Source: Terebella lapidaria (taxonomy: Eukaryota; Annelida; Polychaeta; Terebellida; Terebellidae). Taken from it: a stretch of DNA of 64,000 nucleotides. The DNA is taken from positions 25,233,462 to 25,297,461 of the forward strand of contig OX424557.1 in the NCBI GenBank assembly GCA_949152475.1, in the 5' to 3' direction. Positions within the stretch are counted from its first letter, which is position 1, and the number at the start of each line of letters is the position of its first letter. The notes beneath the pieces were generated by a model that worked only from the letters and a program-made list of their open reading frames with translations, was not told the origin of the DNA and searched no databases. Below are positions 33,376 through 47,180 of this stretch, piece after piece. The translations under genes and the position numbers were made by a program.

Positions 33376-34035
33376 TCATATCACAACAGGTCATTAACTG
33401 CAAACTAACTTCAAATAGATAGTTATTACTCTGTGATTTAGTTTATCATGATATTACATAGTCAATCTGAAATGGATTTAGAATTGTTGAGCCGAGTGCA
33501 TAGGATTCGCAGATTGTTCAGGGATTGAACCCAACTTACATAGAGCAAGTTATGGGCATAAAGCACAACGGTGCGTGTACACTGGCTATTCAAAACATTG
33601 CAATAATATTACACAATGTGTGTGTGATTTGAGCGTCAAACGTCCCAGTGAAGTGGATGAAAATGGCAACTACGGCGAAAAATTTGTATTCAATTGGAAC
33701 TGCAATGCATATCATCATGTATGATTAACAAAACCGACGAGAAATACAATTCTAGCCACTTCAATGTCAGAATAACTGAACCAACACGTTGAACAGGTGG
33801 CACATTTTCACGTCAGACACGTTTACATGGTTGTTATCTCGCTGTGTCCATAGATACAAGTTCAAGGCAGACTAAGTACTTTGCATGTCACAGACTATTG
33901 GACATTTTGATTCCATTGTAGGAGACCACAAGCTTTGATTTCGTTATCAGACACACAAATGAACATGGAATATTAAACAGTTGACTACCATTTTCTTGAT
34001 TGGATCGTTTTCGACAATTTAGCTGCCATTTAATC
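33376..34035. repeat. Diverged repeat family A segment
   Basis: It follows the order of 17,680-18,320: ttattactctgtga, gattcgcagattg, a gattaacaaaac block and a caaggcaga block. Identity is low. No coding sequence. Confidence 0.5.
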
Positions 34036-37000
34036 GGTCATAAATGGCCCAATTAGAGACATCTTCAAACTGCATGGTGAGCCCATTTTTCGAACTAAAG
34101 GTTAGGTCATTGAGAGAACCCTGAAGTATCGTAGACTTTATATTTGTAATACAGGCTTATGAGCATATAGAGACCGAAATACATTTTTGACAGGAACAGC
34201 AGGAGGAAGCCATATAGAGAAAAAACGTGTTGAGGTTTGTAATACGTACAGCTCTTAGAGCAGTTACTAAGTAAATGTACAGGGAATCCTTATTCTGCTT
34301 CAACATTCAACTTGACTTTGAGTGTTATGTCTATCTGAAAATGTGTAAGTAGGCCAATGAAAACAAAATGTTGACGGTGCTCGGGCTCATTTTAGCGAAA
34401 TACTCTGGGCAAAAAATTATATTTTGAACGATTGGCGGGTAAGATGCAACACTCTCGGTGCTATGTTTGATTATAAAATTGATCCACTTTTTCTGTACCA
34501 AGATTTGATACATGTTATGGGTAAGTGTGTCTCCATTTCATCCATGTCTGTATTGTGATATTGTAGGTCACTTTGCCTCCACTTGCATAAAATATCATAT
34601 TAAACATGTATATTATTGCTATATTTGTGATAGACAAATGACGACGCGAGACAAATTAATAATGGTCATCTCGTCACGTATGTATGTGCATGTCAATGGA
34701 TCGCGATATACACATGGATACTCATCACCAGTTGCTCAACCTTGTCCGATAATAATGTTTCTTTCTTTCCACGAGTATCCTTAATACACACAATCAAGTT
34801 CTGTTGGAAAGATTGCCGAGTTGGTGCGAGGAGATTGGCGGCAAAGAGCACATAATATTATGTTTTCAACACAATTGCTTATCCACGTTTTGTAACAAAA
34901 TAAGACATTTCTTCTAAAATTAAATAAACTACTTAATAATACCCTTGAATTGTCTACATACGTTCGAGTAGAACCCAGTTTGAAAACTGTGTAAGAAGGG
35001 TGACAACGAATGCAATTGTCACGCAGACCGGTCTGTAATCTGCCACATTGAAAGAGGACTCGTCAAGGGGATTTCGCTTTTAGGCTGCTGCAGTAGATCA
35101 CTTGTAATTGTCCAATTTCGTCATTTTGCTCTTAATCGTGACTGGTGGCACTTGTTACTTCGACAATTGATGATTTAGGATGCGAAGTTCATGCCACAAA
35201 TATTAGGCCGGTACAGTTTCATCTTTCTTAAAACTTAGAATTATCAGTGGCGTCGCCATGAAGTGATGGGTAAAGTGTTTTGTGTCATCACTCTCATGCG
35301 AAATGGCGCCCAGACACTTGGATCAACTCGGCATAATTTATTGCGTTAAGTTGCAAAGGGATAAACTCGGAAGCCAAGAGGCAATTGTGAAGAAATGTGG
35401 ATTACTTCCACTTTCACATTGGCTAAGACAATTTCGGTTCAGGTTTACGATGCGCACAAACAGGTCCCGTCAGTGACCACGTGACTATGCACTTGTCTGC
35501 TGGATGCCTATCTTACGATGTTCTTACAACAGGTTGGGCACCTGGTTTGATAGAATAGAAAACAACAGTTTAAGTTCTCCTGCCTTCGATACAGTCTGAC
35601 CTTCTCTTTGAGAGATTGAAATGCTCAAGAGATACTAGTAAACACCATCACATGTTTTACCTTCCCAAGCTGTTCAGGAGTGTGAACTTTATTGCTCATG
35701 TACAACGACCCATGTTTGTATGTTCATACAAATCGAGGACAATAGCAAGATGTTTAGAGTAGTTCAAATAATATGTCTCCAGACTTGATTCAGTTTTAAA
35801 GTGATCAGGTGGACACTTTAATGGATTACCAGCCTACATGTACATGTATTACACTTGAGTTTGAATCATGTCATCTATGAACAACATGTCATATGACTCC
35901 CAATGACAGTTTATGAGAAGGATGTTTATCTGTAATTACTTTGATTCTCACTGAAGCCTTGTTTTCCAGCCATTAATATACTAGTCTACATAATTTAAAC
36001 TTACTTTTCTGAAACCATAAACGCACCGGAAATTAGTCTGGCGTATAATTGTGCCGAGACTTTAGTGTGTCAACCCGACGGCACTGTGAATCAGTCAGGC
36101 TAAAAAGTGATGAATATGTATACTATATTTATACACATAAATACGCACAATGAATGATTGACTGTGCACCATCAATGTTCGAAACTATTGGAAGTAATAA
36201 CTTCCAATAGTCGAAGTTAGATTCCGCTTTTTAAATACAAAATCAGGTCAAGGATTTTACCTTCAATACAGTGTAAGGCTCGTGTCCTTTTAGCACTTGT
36301 GGTTGCAAAACCCCAATGGGCAAATGCACTGATACAATAAAACGTTTTGCGGAGCAATTTGACCATTTTTCCATAATATCTTACAATACTGAGTGTTTTG
36401 GTACATTGAGTGTTTTGTATCTCAAGGGCTCATTCTATATGTACTCTTGGAATATTTAGTGAAGACATTAATGTGTGCGTTCTATTTATAACACCAATGT
36501 GATTATATGTTACACACACTGATGGAATATCCAGTGTTCGTGATGCTTCGTTGGTGGCAGGAAAAAACAAAACAAAGATCATGTAATGAAATTAATGTAA
36601 AGGAATGTAATGAATTATGGCCCTAATAACCCTCCATATAGAATAGCCTAGCCATTCACGACCGTAACCTTCCACGATCTAACTTGACAACTAGGCAGTG
36701 ATTGATCGTGTATAAATTGACTACCATCCAGATACAATTTGGTCTAATAGTACCTTGTCAGATGACCAGTAATCCAGTACGCTTATTGAAAAATTCGGAA
36801 AAGTCCATCTCTGCCCTGATCATGGCTGCTCGAAGCCATTGAAATTATTAACTATTCAGAAAATGTATTGCTTGAACATAAACACACTTGTGATAGTTAT
36901 TCGAATTTACGATCCGAGAAAACATTCAATTACATTCCTCTAGTTTTTGTCTCATCAACTTTCGAAAAAGGATAGCGATGATTTCATGTCTTGTGTGCGT

Positions 37001-37914
37001 CCCTGATACTGATGAAAAAATACTTTTAACAGGTCTCGAGACAGACAATTACTATTTTTGTATAAATTGTCTCAATTGTTATATCCCAAAGCAGCAACAC
37101 ATGCATATACATGTATATACCCATACTGGCATTTTTAAAGGTTTTCCTATGAATTTCCGCTGCAAGTTTGGTACAAACAACCATTGACAAGGTTTGAAAG
37201 TGTGGCCTGTGATACGTTCTGATTAGGAATTTACGGTTTGCAACATATAGCGAATACTAACATGTGTAACATTCTTTTTTAATATTCCGGTTGAAACCCC
37301 AGTACATATATTGTCAACACATTACTTGTATAAGTATACATAAATATTCGTAAAGTTTGGTATTCGATGGCATCAGGAAAAAAAGTTAATGTTGAAAAGT
37401 CTTCTTAATGGTTGAGAATCCTGTCCCGTAATACTTAAACGATGTCAGGACATGCACGAATCCACAGTGAAAGGCAAACCAGATAAGTGTCATTGCTAAT
37501 GGAAAAGTGGGCGGTATTTCGTGTTTACATACCTGTTCTCCCTGGAATAATTATCCGGAGTATGTCGTAATAAGCGTGGGTTCAAAGCTTTCGAACATAG
37601 TGCAAACGGATACAACACAGTTCTATGTATTACAAGAGGACAGGCTGGTATATTGTAATAATGATTGTGAATGGAATGAAATTATCAACACCCACAGTCT
37701 TCGTGTCAGTCAGATAAAGATCATGTCATTTTTATGGATTACATATATTCAACACATTCATCGAACCGATATGTAATTATTCCTAGTGCCATTTACTAGA
37801 TTGCTCACGATTGTGTGTGGGATGTTATTAAAATTCATAAGAAAAATCTTCATAAAAGTGGTAGTTATATATAGAGAGAATATACTCATGATGTTATATC
37901 ATTTTATTTGTTAG
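34036..37914. repeat. Module of about 4 kb, copy A
   Basis: First of five whole or partial copies. Landmarks: aaactgcatggtgagccc (start), gacggtgctcgggctcatttt, ggatcaactcg, ctgttcaggagtg, gtgtgtcaacccgacggcac, gatggaatatccagtgttcg, ataagcgtgggttcaaa. Open stretches at 35282 and 37507 recur in other copies with unequal reading frames, so coding is doubtful. No terminal repeats identified. Confidence 0.65.
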
Positions 37915-38267
37915 AAATGGCCCAATTTGACATTTTCAAACTGCATGGTGAGCCCATCTCGAACTAAAGGTTAGGTCATTGAGAGACCTCTGAAGATCTT
38001 ATATTTGTAATACAGACGTATGAGCATATATAGAGACCGAAATACATATCTGACAGGAAGTCATATAGGAAAAAAACCCGTGAAGGTACAGAGTTGAAAT
38101 TAAATTTGTAATACGTACAGCTTTTTGAGCAATTACTAAGTAAATGTATAGGAAATCCTTAACCTGCTTCAACATTCAACTTGACTTTGAGTGTTTTGGC
38201 GCAACGTTTTGTATAGATCTGAAAATGTGTAAGCATGCCGGCCCAAGTATCATACACTGCGCCTTAA

Positions 38268-38932
38268 AGCCCCAGTCCCACCTACCCGGACGGCGACCCC
38301 GGACTAGCCACGGACTGGTCCGGGTCTTATCCGTGACAATCTGGTTCAGTCCGTGAGTGGTCTGGGACGGTCCGTGGCTAGTCCGCCTGATTTTGGAAAA
38401 AACACGCTCGATCCGGGACAGTCCGTGGCTAGTCCGCCGCTCCCGGGCACTTTTAAAATGTTTAAAACTGCTGGGGCCATCCGGGACGGTCCGGGGAAGT
38501 AAGGCAATCCGTGCTGATCCGGGCCAGTCCGGGTCTTGTCCGGGGGTGTGCCGTGGTGGTCCGTGGCTCGTCCGTGACTGCACCGGGGTATATGTTCAGT
38601 CCGTGGCTACTCCTGGACAGTCAGGGATCGTCCGGGAGTTATCCGTATCTTGTCCGGGTATTCTGGAAGTACACCGGGGGTCTACCGTGTCTGATCCGTG
38701 GAGATCCGTGGCTCATCCGGGATCACAGGGTCCAAAAAAGTACCTCTCCATCAGTTCCTCAGGGCACTGTCCGTGGCTTTTGTTTGTGGCTCGTCCGTGT
38801 GTATTCCGGGTATATGGTACCATAAAAACAACTTACATTTTTGGCACATTTTATTACTTTTATCCGGGATGGTCCGGAGTGTTTCGTCCGTGACTAGTCC
38901 GGGGCACAGTCCGGGTGGGTGGGACTGGGGCT
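38268..38932. mobile_element. Nested MITE with TAA target (Harbinger-like), built of TCCGTGGCTAGTCCGGG units
   Basis: Inverted ends AGCCCCAGTCCCACC(T/C)ACC are flanked by TAA on both sides (38265-38267, 38933-38935), as in PIF/Harbinger elements (TWA targets). The inside is a degenerate GC-rich array of units of about 17-20 bp around TCCGTGGCTAGTCCGGG. Long open stretches on both strands come from the repetition, not from a gene. Confidence 0.7.
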
Positions 38933-39062
38933 TAATACTACTCGTCCACTGAGAGGGGGTTTCAGCGATGAAATGATGAAGACCCAATGACAACCAACAG
39001 GTCTCAGCTGGGTCTCTCGAAAAGACCCAACGGAGCACAGCCAGGAGCATTTGTTTTGTCAT

Positions 39063-40695
39063 TACATGTGACCCAACGGGACATTCATCATTTCATCTTT
39101 CCAACTGACCCAGTGGGAACCTGACCCAGTCAGACATTCATCGCTTCATCATTTTACCTGACCCAGTGGGACACTCATCATTTCATCCTTTCAACTGCCC
39201 CAGTGGGAACCTCACCCAGTTAGACATTCATCGCTTCACCATTTTACCTGAATAAGTACGTGGGACACTCATTTCATCCTTTCAACTGACCCAGTGGGAA
39301 CCTGACCCAGTCAGACATTCATCGCTTCATCATTTAACATGACCCAGTGGGACACTCATCATTTCATCATTTCAACCGACCCAGTGGGAACCTGACCCAG
39401 TCAGACATTCATCATTTTACATGACCCAGATGGACACTCACCATTTCATCCTTTCAACTGACCCAGTGGGAACCTGACCCAGTCAGACATTCATCGCTTC
39501 ATCATTTAACATGACCCAGTGGGACACTCATCATTTCATCATTTCAACCGACCCAGTGGGAACCTGACCCAGTCAGACATTCATCATTTTACATGACCCA
39601 GTGGGACACTCATCATTTCATCATTTCAACTGACCCAGTGGGAACCTGATCCAGTCAGACATTCATCATTTCATCATTTTACATGACCCAGTGGGACATT
39701 CATCATTTCATCCTTTTAACTGACCCAGTGGGAACCTGACCCAGCCAGACATTCATCGCTTCATCATTTTACCTGACCCAGTGGGACACTCATCATTTCA
39801 TCATTTCAAATGACCCAGTGGGAACCTGATCCAGTCAGACATTCATCATTTCATCATTTTACATGACCCAGTCAGACATTCATCATTTTACATGACCCAG
39901 TGGGACACTCATCATTTCATCCTTTCAATTGACCCAGTGGGAACCTCATCATTTCATCATTCCAACTGACCCAGTGGGAACCTGACCCAGTCAGACATTC
40001 ATCGCTTCATCATTTTACATGACCCAGTGGGACATTCATCATTTCATCCTTTTAACTGACCCAGTGGGAACCTGACCCAGCCAGACATTCATCGCTTCAT
40101 CATTTTACCTGACCCAGTGGGACACTCATCATTTCATCATTTCAAATGACCCAGTGGGAACCTGATCCAGTCAAACATTCATCATTTCATCATTTTACAT
40201 GACCCAGTCAGACATTCATCATTTTACATGACCCAGTGGGACACTCATCATTTCATCCTTTCAATTGACCCAGTGGGAACCTCATCATTTCATCATTCCA
40301 ACTGACCCAGTTGGAACCTGACCCAGTCAGACATTCATCGCTTCATCATTTTACATGACCCAGTGGGACATTCATCATTTCATCCTTTTAACTGACCCAG
40401 TGGGAACCTGACCCAGCCAGAAATTCATCGCTTCATCATTTTACCTGACCCAGTGGGACACTCATCATTTCAACTGACCCAGTGGGAACCTGACCCAGTG
40501 AAACATTCATCATTTCAAATGGCCCACTGGGACATTCATCATTTTATCCTTTCAAATGACCCAGTTGGAACCTGAACCAGTCAGATATTCATCGCTTCAT
40601 CATTTCCCTTGACCTAGTGGGACACTGATCATTTCATCCTTCCATCTGACCCAGTGGGAACCTCAGCCAGTCAGACATTGATTGCTTCATCATTA
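39063..40695 (+). repeat. Minisatellite array, forward
   Basis: Composite of subunits of about 30-37 bp, each starting TGACCCAG and continuing as GTGGGACACTCATC, GTGGGAACC or TCAGACATTCATC. They alternate to form higher-order units of about 90-100 bp. It is the inverted counterpart of 41,300-42,485. Confidence 0.85.
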
Positions 40696-40704
40696 AGGTA
40701 TTTC

Positions 40705-41299
40705 AGCAGATATGCCTTGATGGTTTTGTCAAAAAAAAAAATTTTTTCGTTTTTTCTTCTTTCACAGCATTTTTCGTGAAAAATGCCGACACAGCATTTT
40801 TCCGACTGGACAAAAAAAATTCAGGTCAAGGTCAAAGTTCATCCCCAGTACCCCTTTAAATATGTTTCACTCCGCCACAAGTCCGAAAATAACGTCTGTT
40901 TCGCTCCACGACGCACCGCTTCCGAGATTTGCATGAGAGCCACAAGGATGACTCAGCTAAAATTAATTCAAGCCCTAGGTCAACCGTCATTCGACAGATC
41001 ACCCTCAAAATTAACAGTCTTCTTCCCTGGTGATATATGGATCTCCATGCAAAGTCCCACAGTCATTGCCATAATATTTTTTTAGTTATCATGTGGAACC
41101 AGAAATATTGATTTCATCCTCACGGACCTTACGGACCCCGAAGCCAGCTCAAAAACAATAAGCTTTTTCTACACCTCATTTCTGACCAGCTGTGGAAATT
41201 TGGCAGATATCAGGGCAAACTGAAATTATCGTGCGGAAACCAGAAAATGAAAGAAAAAAAGATTTTTTTTTTGACAAAAGCATAAAGGCATTACTGGTG
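40705..41299. mobile_element. Central spacer, itself an inverted-repeat element
   Basis: Its ends share ATGCCTT(T/G)ATG(C/G)TTTTGTC in inverted orientation, followed by A/T runs. The body (gtttcgctccacgacgcacc, tttcatcctcacggacct, cggaccccg) is homologous to 52,870-53,310. Weak open frame at 40783-41085 only. Confidence 0.6.
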
Positions 41300-42485
41300 T
41301 CTGCCTTGAAAATGAAGCGATGAATGTCTGACTCTGTCAGGTTCCCACTGGGTCAGTTGAAATGATGAAATGATGAGTGTCCTACTAGGTCAAGTGAAAT
41401 GATGAAGCAATGAACGTCTGGCTGGGTCAGTTGGAATGATGAAATGATGAGGTTTCCACTGGGTCAGTTGAAAGGATGAAAAGATGAATGTCCCACTGGG
41501 TCATGTAAAATGATGACATGATAAAGGCCTCATTGGGTCAGGTTCCCACTGGGTCAGTTGAAAGGATGAAATGATGAGTGCCCCACTGGGTCATGTAAAA
41601 TGATGAAGCGATGAATGTCTGGTTGGGTCAGGTTCCCACTGGGTCAGTTGGAAGAATGAAATGATGAGTGTCCCACTGGGTCAGGTAAAATGACGGAGCA
41701 ATGAATGTCTGATTGGCTGAGGTTCCCACTGGGTCAGTTGAAAGGATGAAATGATGAATGTCCCACTGGGTCATGTAAAATGATGAAATGATGAAGGCCT
41801 CATTGGGTCAGGTTCCCACTGGGTCAGTTGAAAGGATGAAATGATGAGTGTCCCACTGGGTCAGGTAAAATGATGAAGCGATGAATGTCTGGCTGGGTCA
41901 GGTTCCCACTGGGTCAGTTAAAAGGATGAAATGATGAATGTCCCACTGGGTCATGTAAAATGATGAAGCGATGAATGTCTGACTGGGTCAGGTTCTCACT
42001 GGGTCAGTTGGAATGATGAAATGATGAGGTTCCCACTGGGTCAGTTGAAATGATGAAATGATGAGTGTCCCACTGGGTCATGGTAAATGATGAAGTGATG
42101 AATGTCTGGCTGGGTCAGGTTCCCACTGGGTCAGTTGAAAGGATGAAATGATGAGTGTCCCACTGGGTCAGGTAAAATGATGAAGCGATGAATGTCTGGC
42201 TGGGTCAGGTTCCCACTGGGTCAGTTAAAAGGATGAAATGATGAATGTCCCACTGGGTCATGTAAAATGATGAAATGATGAGTGTCCCACTGGGTCATGT
42301 TAAATGATGAAGCGATGAATGTCTGGCTGGGTCAGGTTCCCACTGGGTCAGTTGAAAGGATGAAATGATGAGTGTCCCACTGGGTCAGGTAAAATGATGA
42401 AGCGATGAATGTCTGACTGGGTCAGATTCCCACTGGGTCAGTTGAAAGGATGAAATGATGAGTGTCCCACTGGGTCAGATTCTCA
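41300..42485 (-). repeat. Minisatellite array, inverted
   Basis: Same units as 39,063-40,695 on the opposite strand (CTGGGTCA, GATGAATGTC, GATGAAATGATGAGTG). The two arrays could fold on each other over more than 1 kb. Confidence 0.85.
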
Positions 42486-45384
42486 GTAGGTATGTCAAAT
42501 GATTAAGCGATGAATCTTTCCTCTTGCCAATGGTCATTCCTTTGAATTTAAATTAGGGGGACGGGGGTAGGCCGTATAGAGTACTAGGGTTGGGTCAATT
42601 GATCACCACTTCACTGGCACTGCTACTGACACACCATAGTAAACCGGAAATTACATTGTGAAAATGTATGATCCCGAAGGACAGTTTGCGGCCAGACCCA
42701 GTGGTAACCCCGTTCGACCCAGCTGAGACATTGGTTCTCATTGGGTCTTCATCATTTCATCGCTGAAAGCGCTTATGCGTCCACTAAATGGATGCCATTT
42801 AATCCGTCTGTCACCTTTTTATTCCTAACTGAATATAGAGGAAAGCGCAGTGTATGATACTTGGGCCAGTATGCCAATGAATACAAAATTTTGACGGTGC
42901 TCGGGCTCATTTTAACGAAATACTCTGGCCCATAACATACATCACTCTTGGTGCTATGTTTGATTATAACATTTATTTACTTTTTCTTACCAAGATTTGA
43001 TAGAGTTTAATGGGTAAATGAGTGGGAAAGTATAATCTGAACGATTGGCCAATAACATACAACACTCTTGGTGCTATGTTTGATTATAACATTTATTTAC
43101 CTTTTCTTACCAAGATTTGATACAGTTTAATGGGTAAATGAGTACATGAATGATCTGAACGATTGGCCGGTAAGATACAACGCTTTTGGTGCTATGTTTG
43201 ATTATGACATTTATACCAAGATTTTAAACATGCTATTGGGTAAGTATGTGTCTTAAATATATCTCTATTTCATCGATGTCTGTATTGTGATAGTGTGGGT
43301 CATGTTGCCTCCACATGCATAAAATATCAAATTAAACATGTATATTATTGCTATATTTGTGACAGACAATTGACGACGCGAGACAAATTAATAACGGTCA
43401 TCTAGATCTCGTCACATATGTATATGTGTATGTCAATGGGTCGCGATATACACATGTATACTCATCGCCAGTTGCTCAACCTTGTATCACGAGTATCCTA
43501 AATACACACAATCAAGTTCAATTGGAAAGATTACCGAGTTGGTGCGAGGAGATTGGCGGCAAAGAGCACATAGTATTATGTTTTCAACACAATTGCTTAT
43601 CCACGTCATGTAACAAAATAAAACATTTCTTCCAAAATTAAATAATCTACCGGTACTTAATAATACCCTTGAATTGTCTACATACGTTCGAGTAGAAGCC
43701 GATTTGAAGACTGCGTAAGACGGGTGACAACGAATGCAATTGTCACGCAGACCGGTCTGCAATCTGCCACATTGAAAGAGTACTCGTCAAGGGAACTTCG
43801 CTTTTAGACTGCAGCAGTAGATCACTTGTAATTGTCCGGTTTCATCATTTTGCTCTTAATCGTGACTGGTGGCACTTGTTACTTCGACAATTGATGATTT
43901 AGGATGCAAAGTTCGTGCCACAAATGTTAAGCCGGTACAGTTCCATCTTTCTTAGAACTTAGAATTATCATTGGCGTCGCCATGAAGTGATAGGTAAAGT
44001 GTTCTGTGTCATCACTCCCATGCGAAATGGCGCCCAGACACTTGGATCAACTCGTCATAATTTATTGCGTTAAGTTGCAAAGGGATAAACCCGGAAGCCA
44101 AGTGAAGAGGCAATTGTGAAGAAATGTGGTTTACTTTCACTTTCACATTGGCTAAGGCAATTTCGGTTCAGGTTTGCCATGCGCATACGCAGGTCCTCTC
44201 AGTGCCCCCACGTGACTATGCACTTGTCTGCTGGATGCCTACATCTTACGATGTTCTTGCACTAGGTTTGGCACCTGGTTTGATACGATAGAAAACAACA
44301 GTTTAAGTTCTCCAACCTTTGTTACAGTCTGTTCTTCTCTGTAAGGGATTGAAATGCTCAAAAGGTACTAGTAAACACCATCACATGTTTTATCTTCCCA
44401 AGCTGTTCAGGAGTGAACTTTATTGCTCATGTACAACGACTCATGTTTGTATGTTCATACAAATCGAGGACAATAGCAAGATGTTTAGAGTAGATCAAAT
44501 AATATGTCTCCAGATTTGATTCAGTTTTAAAGTGATCAGGTGGACACTTTAATGGATTACCAGCCTACATGTACATGTATTACACTTGAGTTTGAATCAA
44601 GTAATCAATGAACAACGTGTTATATGACTCCCAATGACAGTTGATGAGAAGGATGTTTATCTGTAATTACTTTGATTCTCACTGAAGCCTTCCAGCCTTC
44701 TAATATACTAGACTACATAATTTAAACTTACTTTTCTGAAACCATAAACGCATCGGGAATTAGTCTGGCGTATAATTGTGCCGAGAGATTAGTGTGTCAA
44801 CCCGACGGCACTGTGAACCAGTCAGACTAAAAAATGTTGAATATACTATATTTATACATACAAATATGCACAATAAACATAAATGATTGAATGTGCACCA
44901 TCAATGTTCGAAACAATTGGAAACAATAACCTGTCAGAGTCATCGTGATGTTTCGAGGTTAGATTCCGCTTTTTAAATACAAAATCAGGTCAAGGATTCT
45001 ACCTTCAATACAGTGAAAGGCTCGTGTCCTTTTAGCACTTGTGGTTGCAAAAGCTCAATGGGCAAACGTTTTGCGGTGCAATTTGACCATTTTTCAATAA
45101 TATCTTATAATCCTGATCGAAACTGGAATATCCATAAGTACATTGAGTGTTTTGTATCTCAAGGGCCCATTCTATATGTACTCTTGGATATTTAGTGAAG
45201 ACATTAATGTGTGCGTTCTATTTATAACACCAGTGTGATTATATGTTACACACACTGATGGAATATCCAGTGTTCGTGATGCTTCATTGGTGGCAGGAAA
45301 AAACAAAACAAAGATCATGTAATGAAATTAATGTAAAGGAATGTAATGAATTATGGCCCTAATAACCCTCCATATAGAATAGCC

Positions 45385-46060
45385 TAGCCATTCACGACCG
45401 TAACCTTCCACGATCTAACTTAACAACTAGGGCGTGATCGTGTGAATCTGAAGACTAGCCTAGTCATTTACTACCGTAACCTTCCACGATCTAACTTAAC
45501 AACTAGAGCCTGATCGTGTGAATCTGAAGACTAGCCTAGTCATTCACTACCGTAACCTTTCACGATCTAACTTAACAACTAGAGTGTGATCGTGTGAATC
45601 TATAGAATAGCCTAGTCATTCACTACCGTAACCTTCCACGATCTAACTTAACAACTAGAACGTGTTCATGTGAATCTATAGACTAGCCTAGTCATTCACT
45701 ACCGTAACCTTCCACGATCTAACTTAACAACTATAGCGTGATCATGTGAATCTATAGAATAGCCTAGTCATTCACTACCGTAACCTTCCACGATCTAACT
45801 TAACAACTAGAGCGTGATCGTGTGAATCTATAGACTAGCCTAGTCATTCAATACCGTAACCTTCCACGATCTAACTTAACAACTAGAGCGTGATCGTGTG
45901 AATCTATAGACTAGCCTAGTCATTCACTACCGTAACCATCCACGATCTAAATTAACAACTAGAGCGTGATCGTGTGAATCTATAGAAAAGCCTAGTCATT
46001 CACTACCGTAACCTTCCATGGTCTAACTTGACAACTAGACAGTGATCGATCGTGTAATTT
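45385..46060. repeat. 76-bp minisatellite, nine units
   Basis: TAACC(T/A)TCCA recurs at 45401, 45477, 45553, 45629, 45705, 45781, 45857, 45933 and 46009, an exact 76-bp period with no length change. Each unit carries the inverted pair CACGATC / GATCGTG. Module copies A (about 36,640-36,720) and C (about 49,760-49,830) have a single unit. Confidence 0.9.
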
Positions 46061-46430
46061 ACTGCCAGACAGACACAGTTTGGTCTAATAATGCCAATTT
46101 CATGCTTACTGGGAAATTCTATCTATGTGCTGAACATGGCTGCTCTAAGCTATTGAAGTTATTAATTATTCAGGAAATGTCGAGCTTGAACGCAAACGTA
46201 CTTGTAATATTCATTCAAATCTACGATCCGAGAAAACAATCAATTACATTCCCCTAGTTTTTGTATCATCACCTTTCGAAGAAGGATAACGTTTATCTCA
46301 TGTCTTGTGTGCGCCTCTGAGATTGATGAAAACTTATTTCTAACAGGTCTCAAGACATTACTATCTCTCAGACTGTATAAATTGTCTCAATTTTTATTTT
46401 ATTTCCCAAAGCTGCAAAACATGCCTAGGT

Positions 46431-46433
<3 letters not shown>

Positions 46434-46489
<56 letters not shown>
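46434..46489. repeat. (TA)n microsatellite
   Basis: An uninterrupted TA run of about 28 units, absent or short in module copies A and C. Confidence 0.9.
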
Positions 46490-46490
<1 letters not shown>

Positions 46491-47180
46491 CAATATTGGC
46501 GTTCTGTTGGAAGTTTTCTTTTGAATTTCCGCTGCAAAGTTTGGCTCAAACAGCCAATGGCAATGTTTTAAAGTTCGGCGTGTGATACATTCTGATTAGG
46601 AATTTATGGTTTGCAACATATAGCGAATACTAAAAAGTGTAAAATTCTTTTTCAATATTCCAGTTGAAACACCAGTTCACCTAATGTCAACACACAACTT
46701 GTATAAGTATACATAAATATTCGTAAAGTTTGGTGTTCGAGATTGCATCAGGAAAAAAGTTGATGTTGAAAAGTCTTCTTGATGGTTAGGAACCCTGTCC
46801 TGTAGTCCTTTAATGATGTCAGGACATACGCGAATCCGTGGTGAAAGCGAGATCAGATAAGTGTCATTGCTGATGGAAGAGTGGGTGGTATTTCGTGTGT
46901 ATTACATACCTGTTCTTGGTAGAATAATTATCATGGGTTTCTTGTAATAAGCGTGGGTTCAAAGCTTTCAAGCATAGTGCAAACGGATACAGCACATTTC
47001 TATGTATTACAAGAGGTCAGCCTGAAATTTTGTAATTACGTATCTGAATGGAATGAAATTATCAACACCCACAGTCTCCGTGTCAGTCATATAAATATCA
47101 TGTCATTTTCATGGATTACATATATGTAACTATATGTAATTATTCATATTGCCATTTACTAGATTGCTCACAATTGTGTG

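Larger units (their letters stand above)
38240..42867. mobile_element. 4.6-kb inverted-repeat DNA transposon filled with minisatellite
   Basis: The inverted ends begin GGCCCAAGTATCATACAC and match perfectly for 23 bp. They are flanked by AGCATGCC (38232-38239) and AGTATGCC (42868-42875), an 8-bp target duplication with one mismatch. Module copy A at about 34,350 is the empty site. Inside are a nested MITE, a minisatellite array, a central spacer and the same array inverted, then inner arms sharing TTTCAGCGATGAAATGATGA. No transposase. Superfamily undetermined: 8-bp duplications suit hAT, P or Merlin, but the GGCCC end is not hAT-like. Confidence 0.8.
37915..47180. repeat. Module copy B, interrupted by a 4.6-kb element
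   Basis: It begins at tggcccaatttgacattttc and is split at 38,239/42,868 by the inverted-repeat element. Within it, about 42,990-43,190 shows local triplication of a segment of about 100 bp, and 45,385-46,060 is expanded into a minisatellite. Non-coding. Confidence 0.65.

Noticed and set aside
35282-35476. Short open frame repeated in modules A, B and C
   Set aside because: The frame is not equally open in all copies, and differences between copies do not respect codon positions as far as I can see by eye.
37507-37776. Open frame repeated at about 50,614 (89 and 97 codons)
   Set aside because: It is similar because the modules are duplicated. In copies B, D and E the frame is interrupted, and no domain is recognised. 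It stays a weak possibility only.
38176-38952. Overlapping open frames on both strands in the TCCGTGG array
   Set aside because: GC-rich tandem units of the nested MITE keep several frames open at once. The products are simple repeats, and the borders match the MITE, not a gene.
39063-42485. CRISPR array
   Set aside because: Repeats are variable, there are no unique spacers of constant length, the array occurs in two orientations inside a transposon, and the context is a eukaryotic genome.
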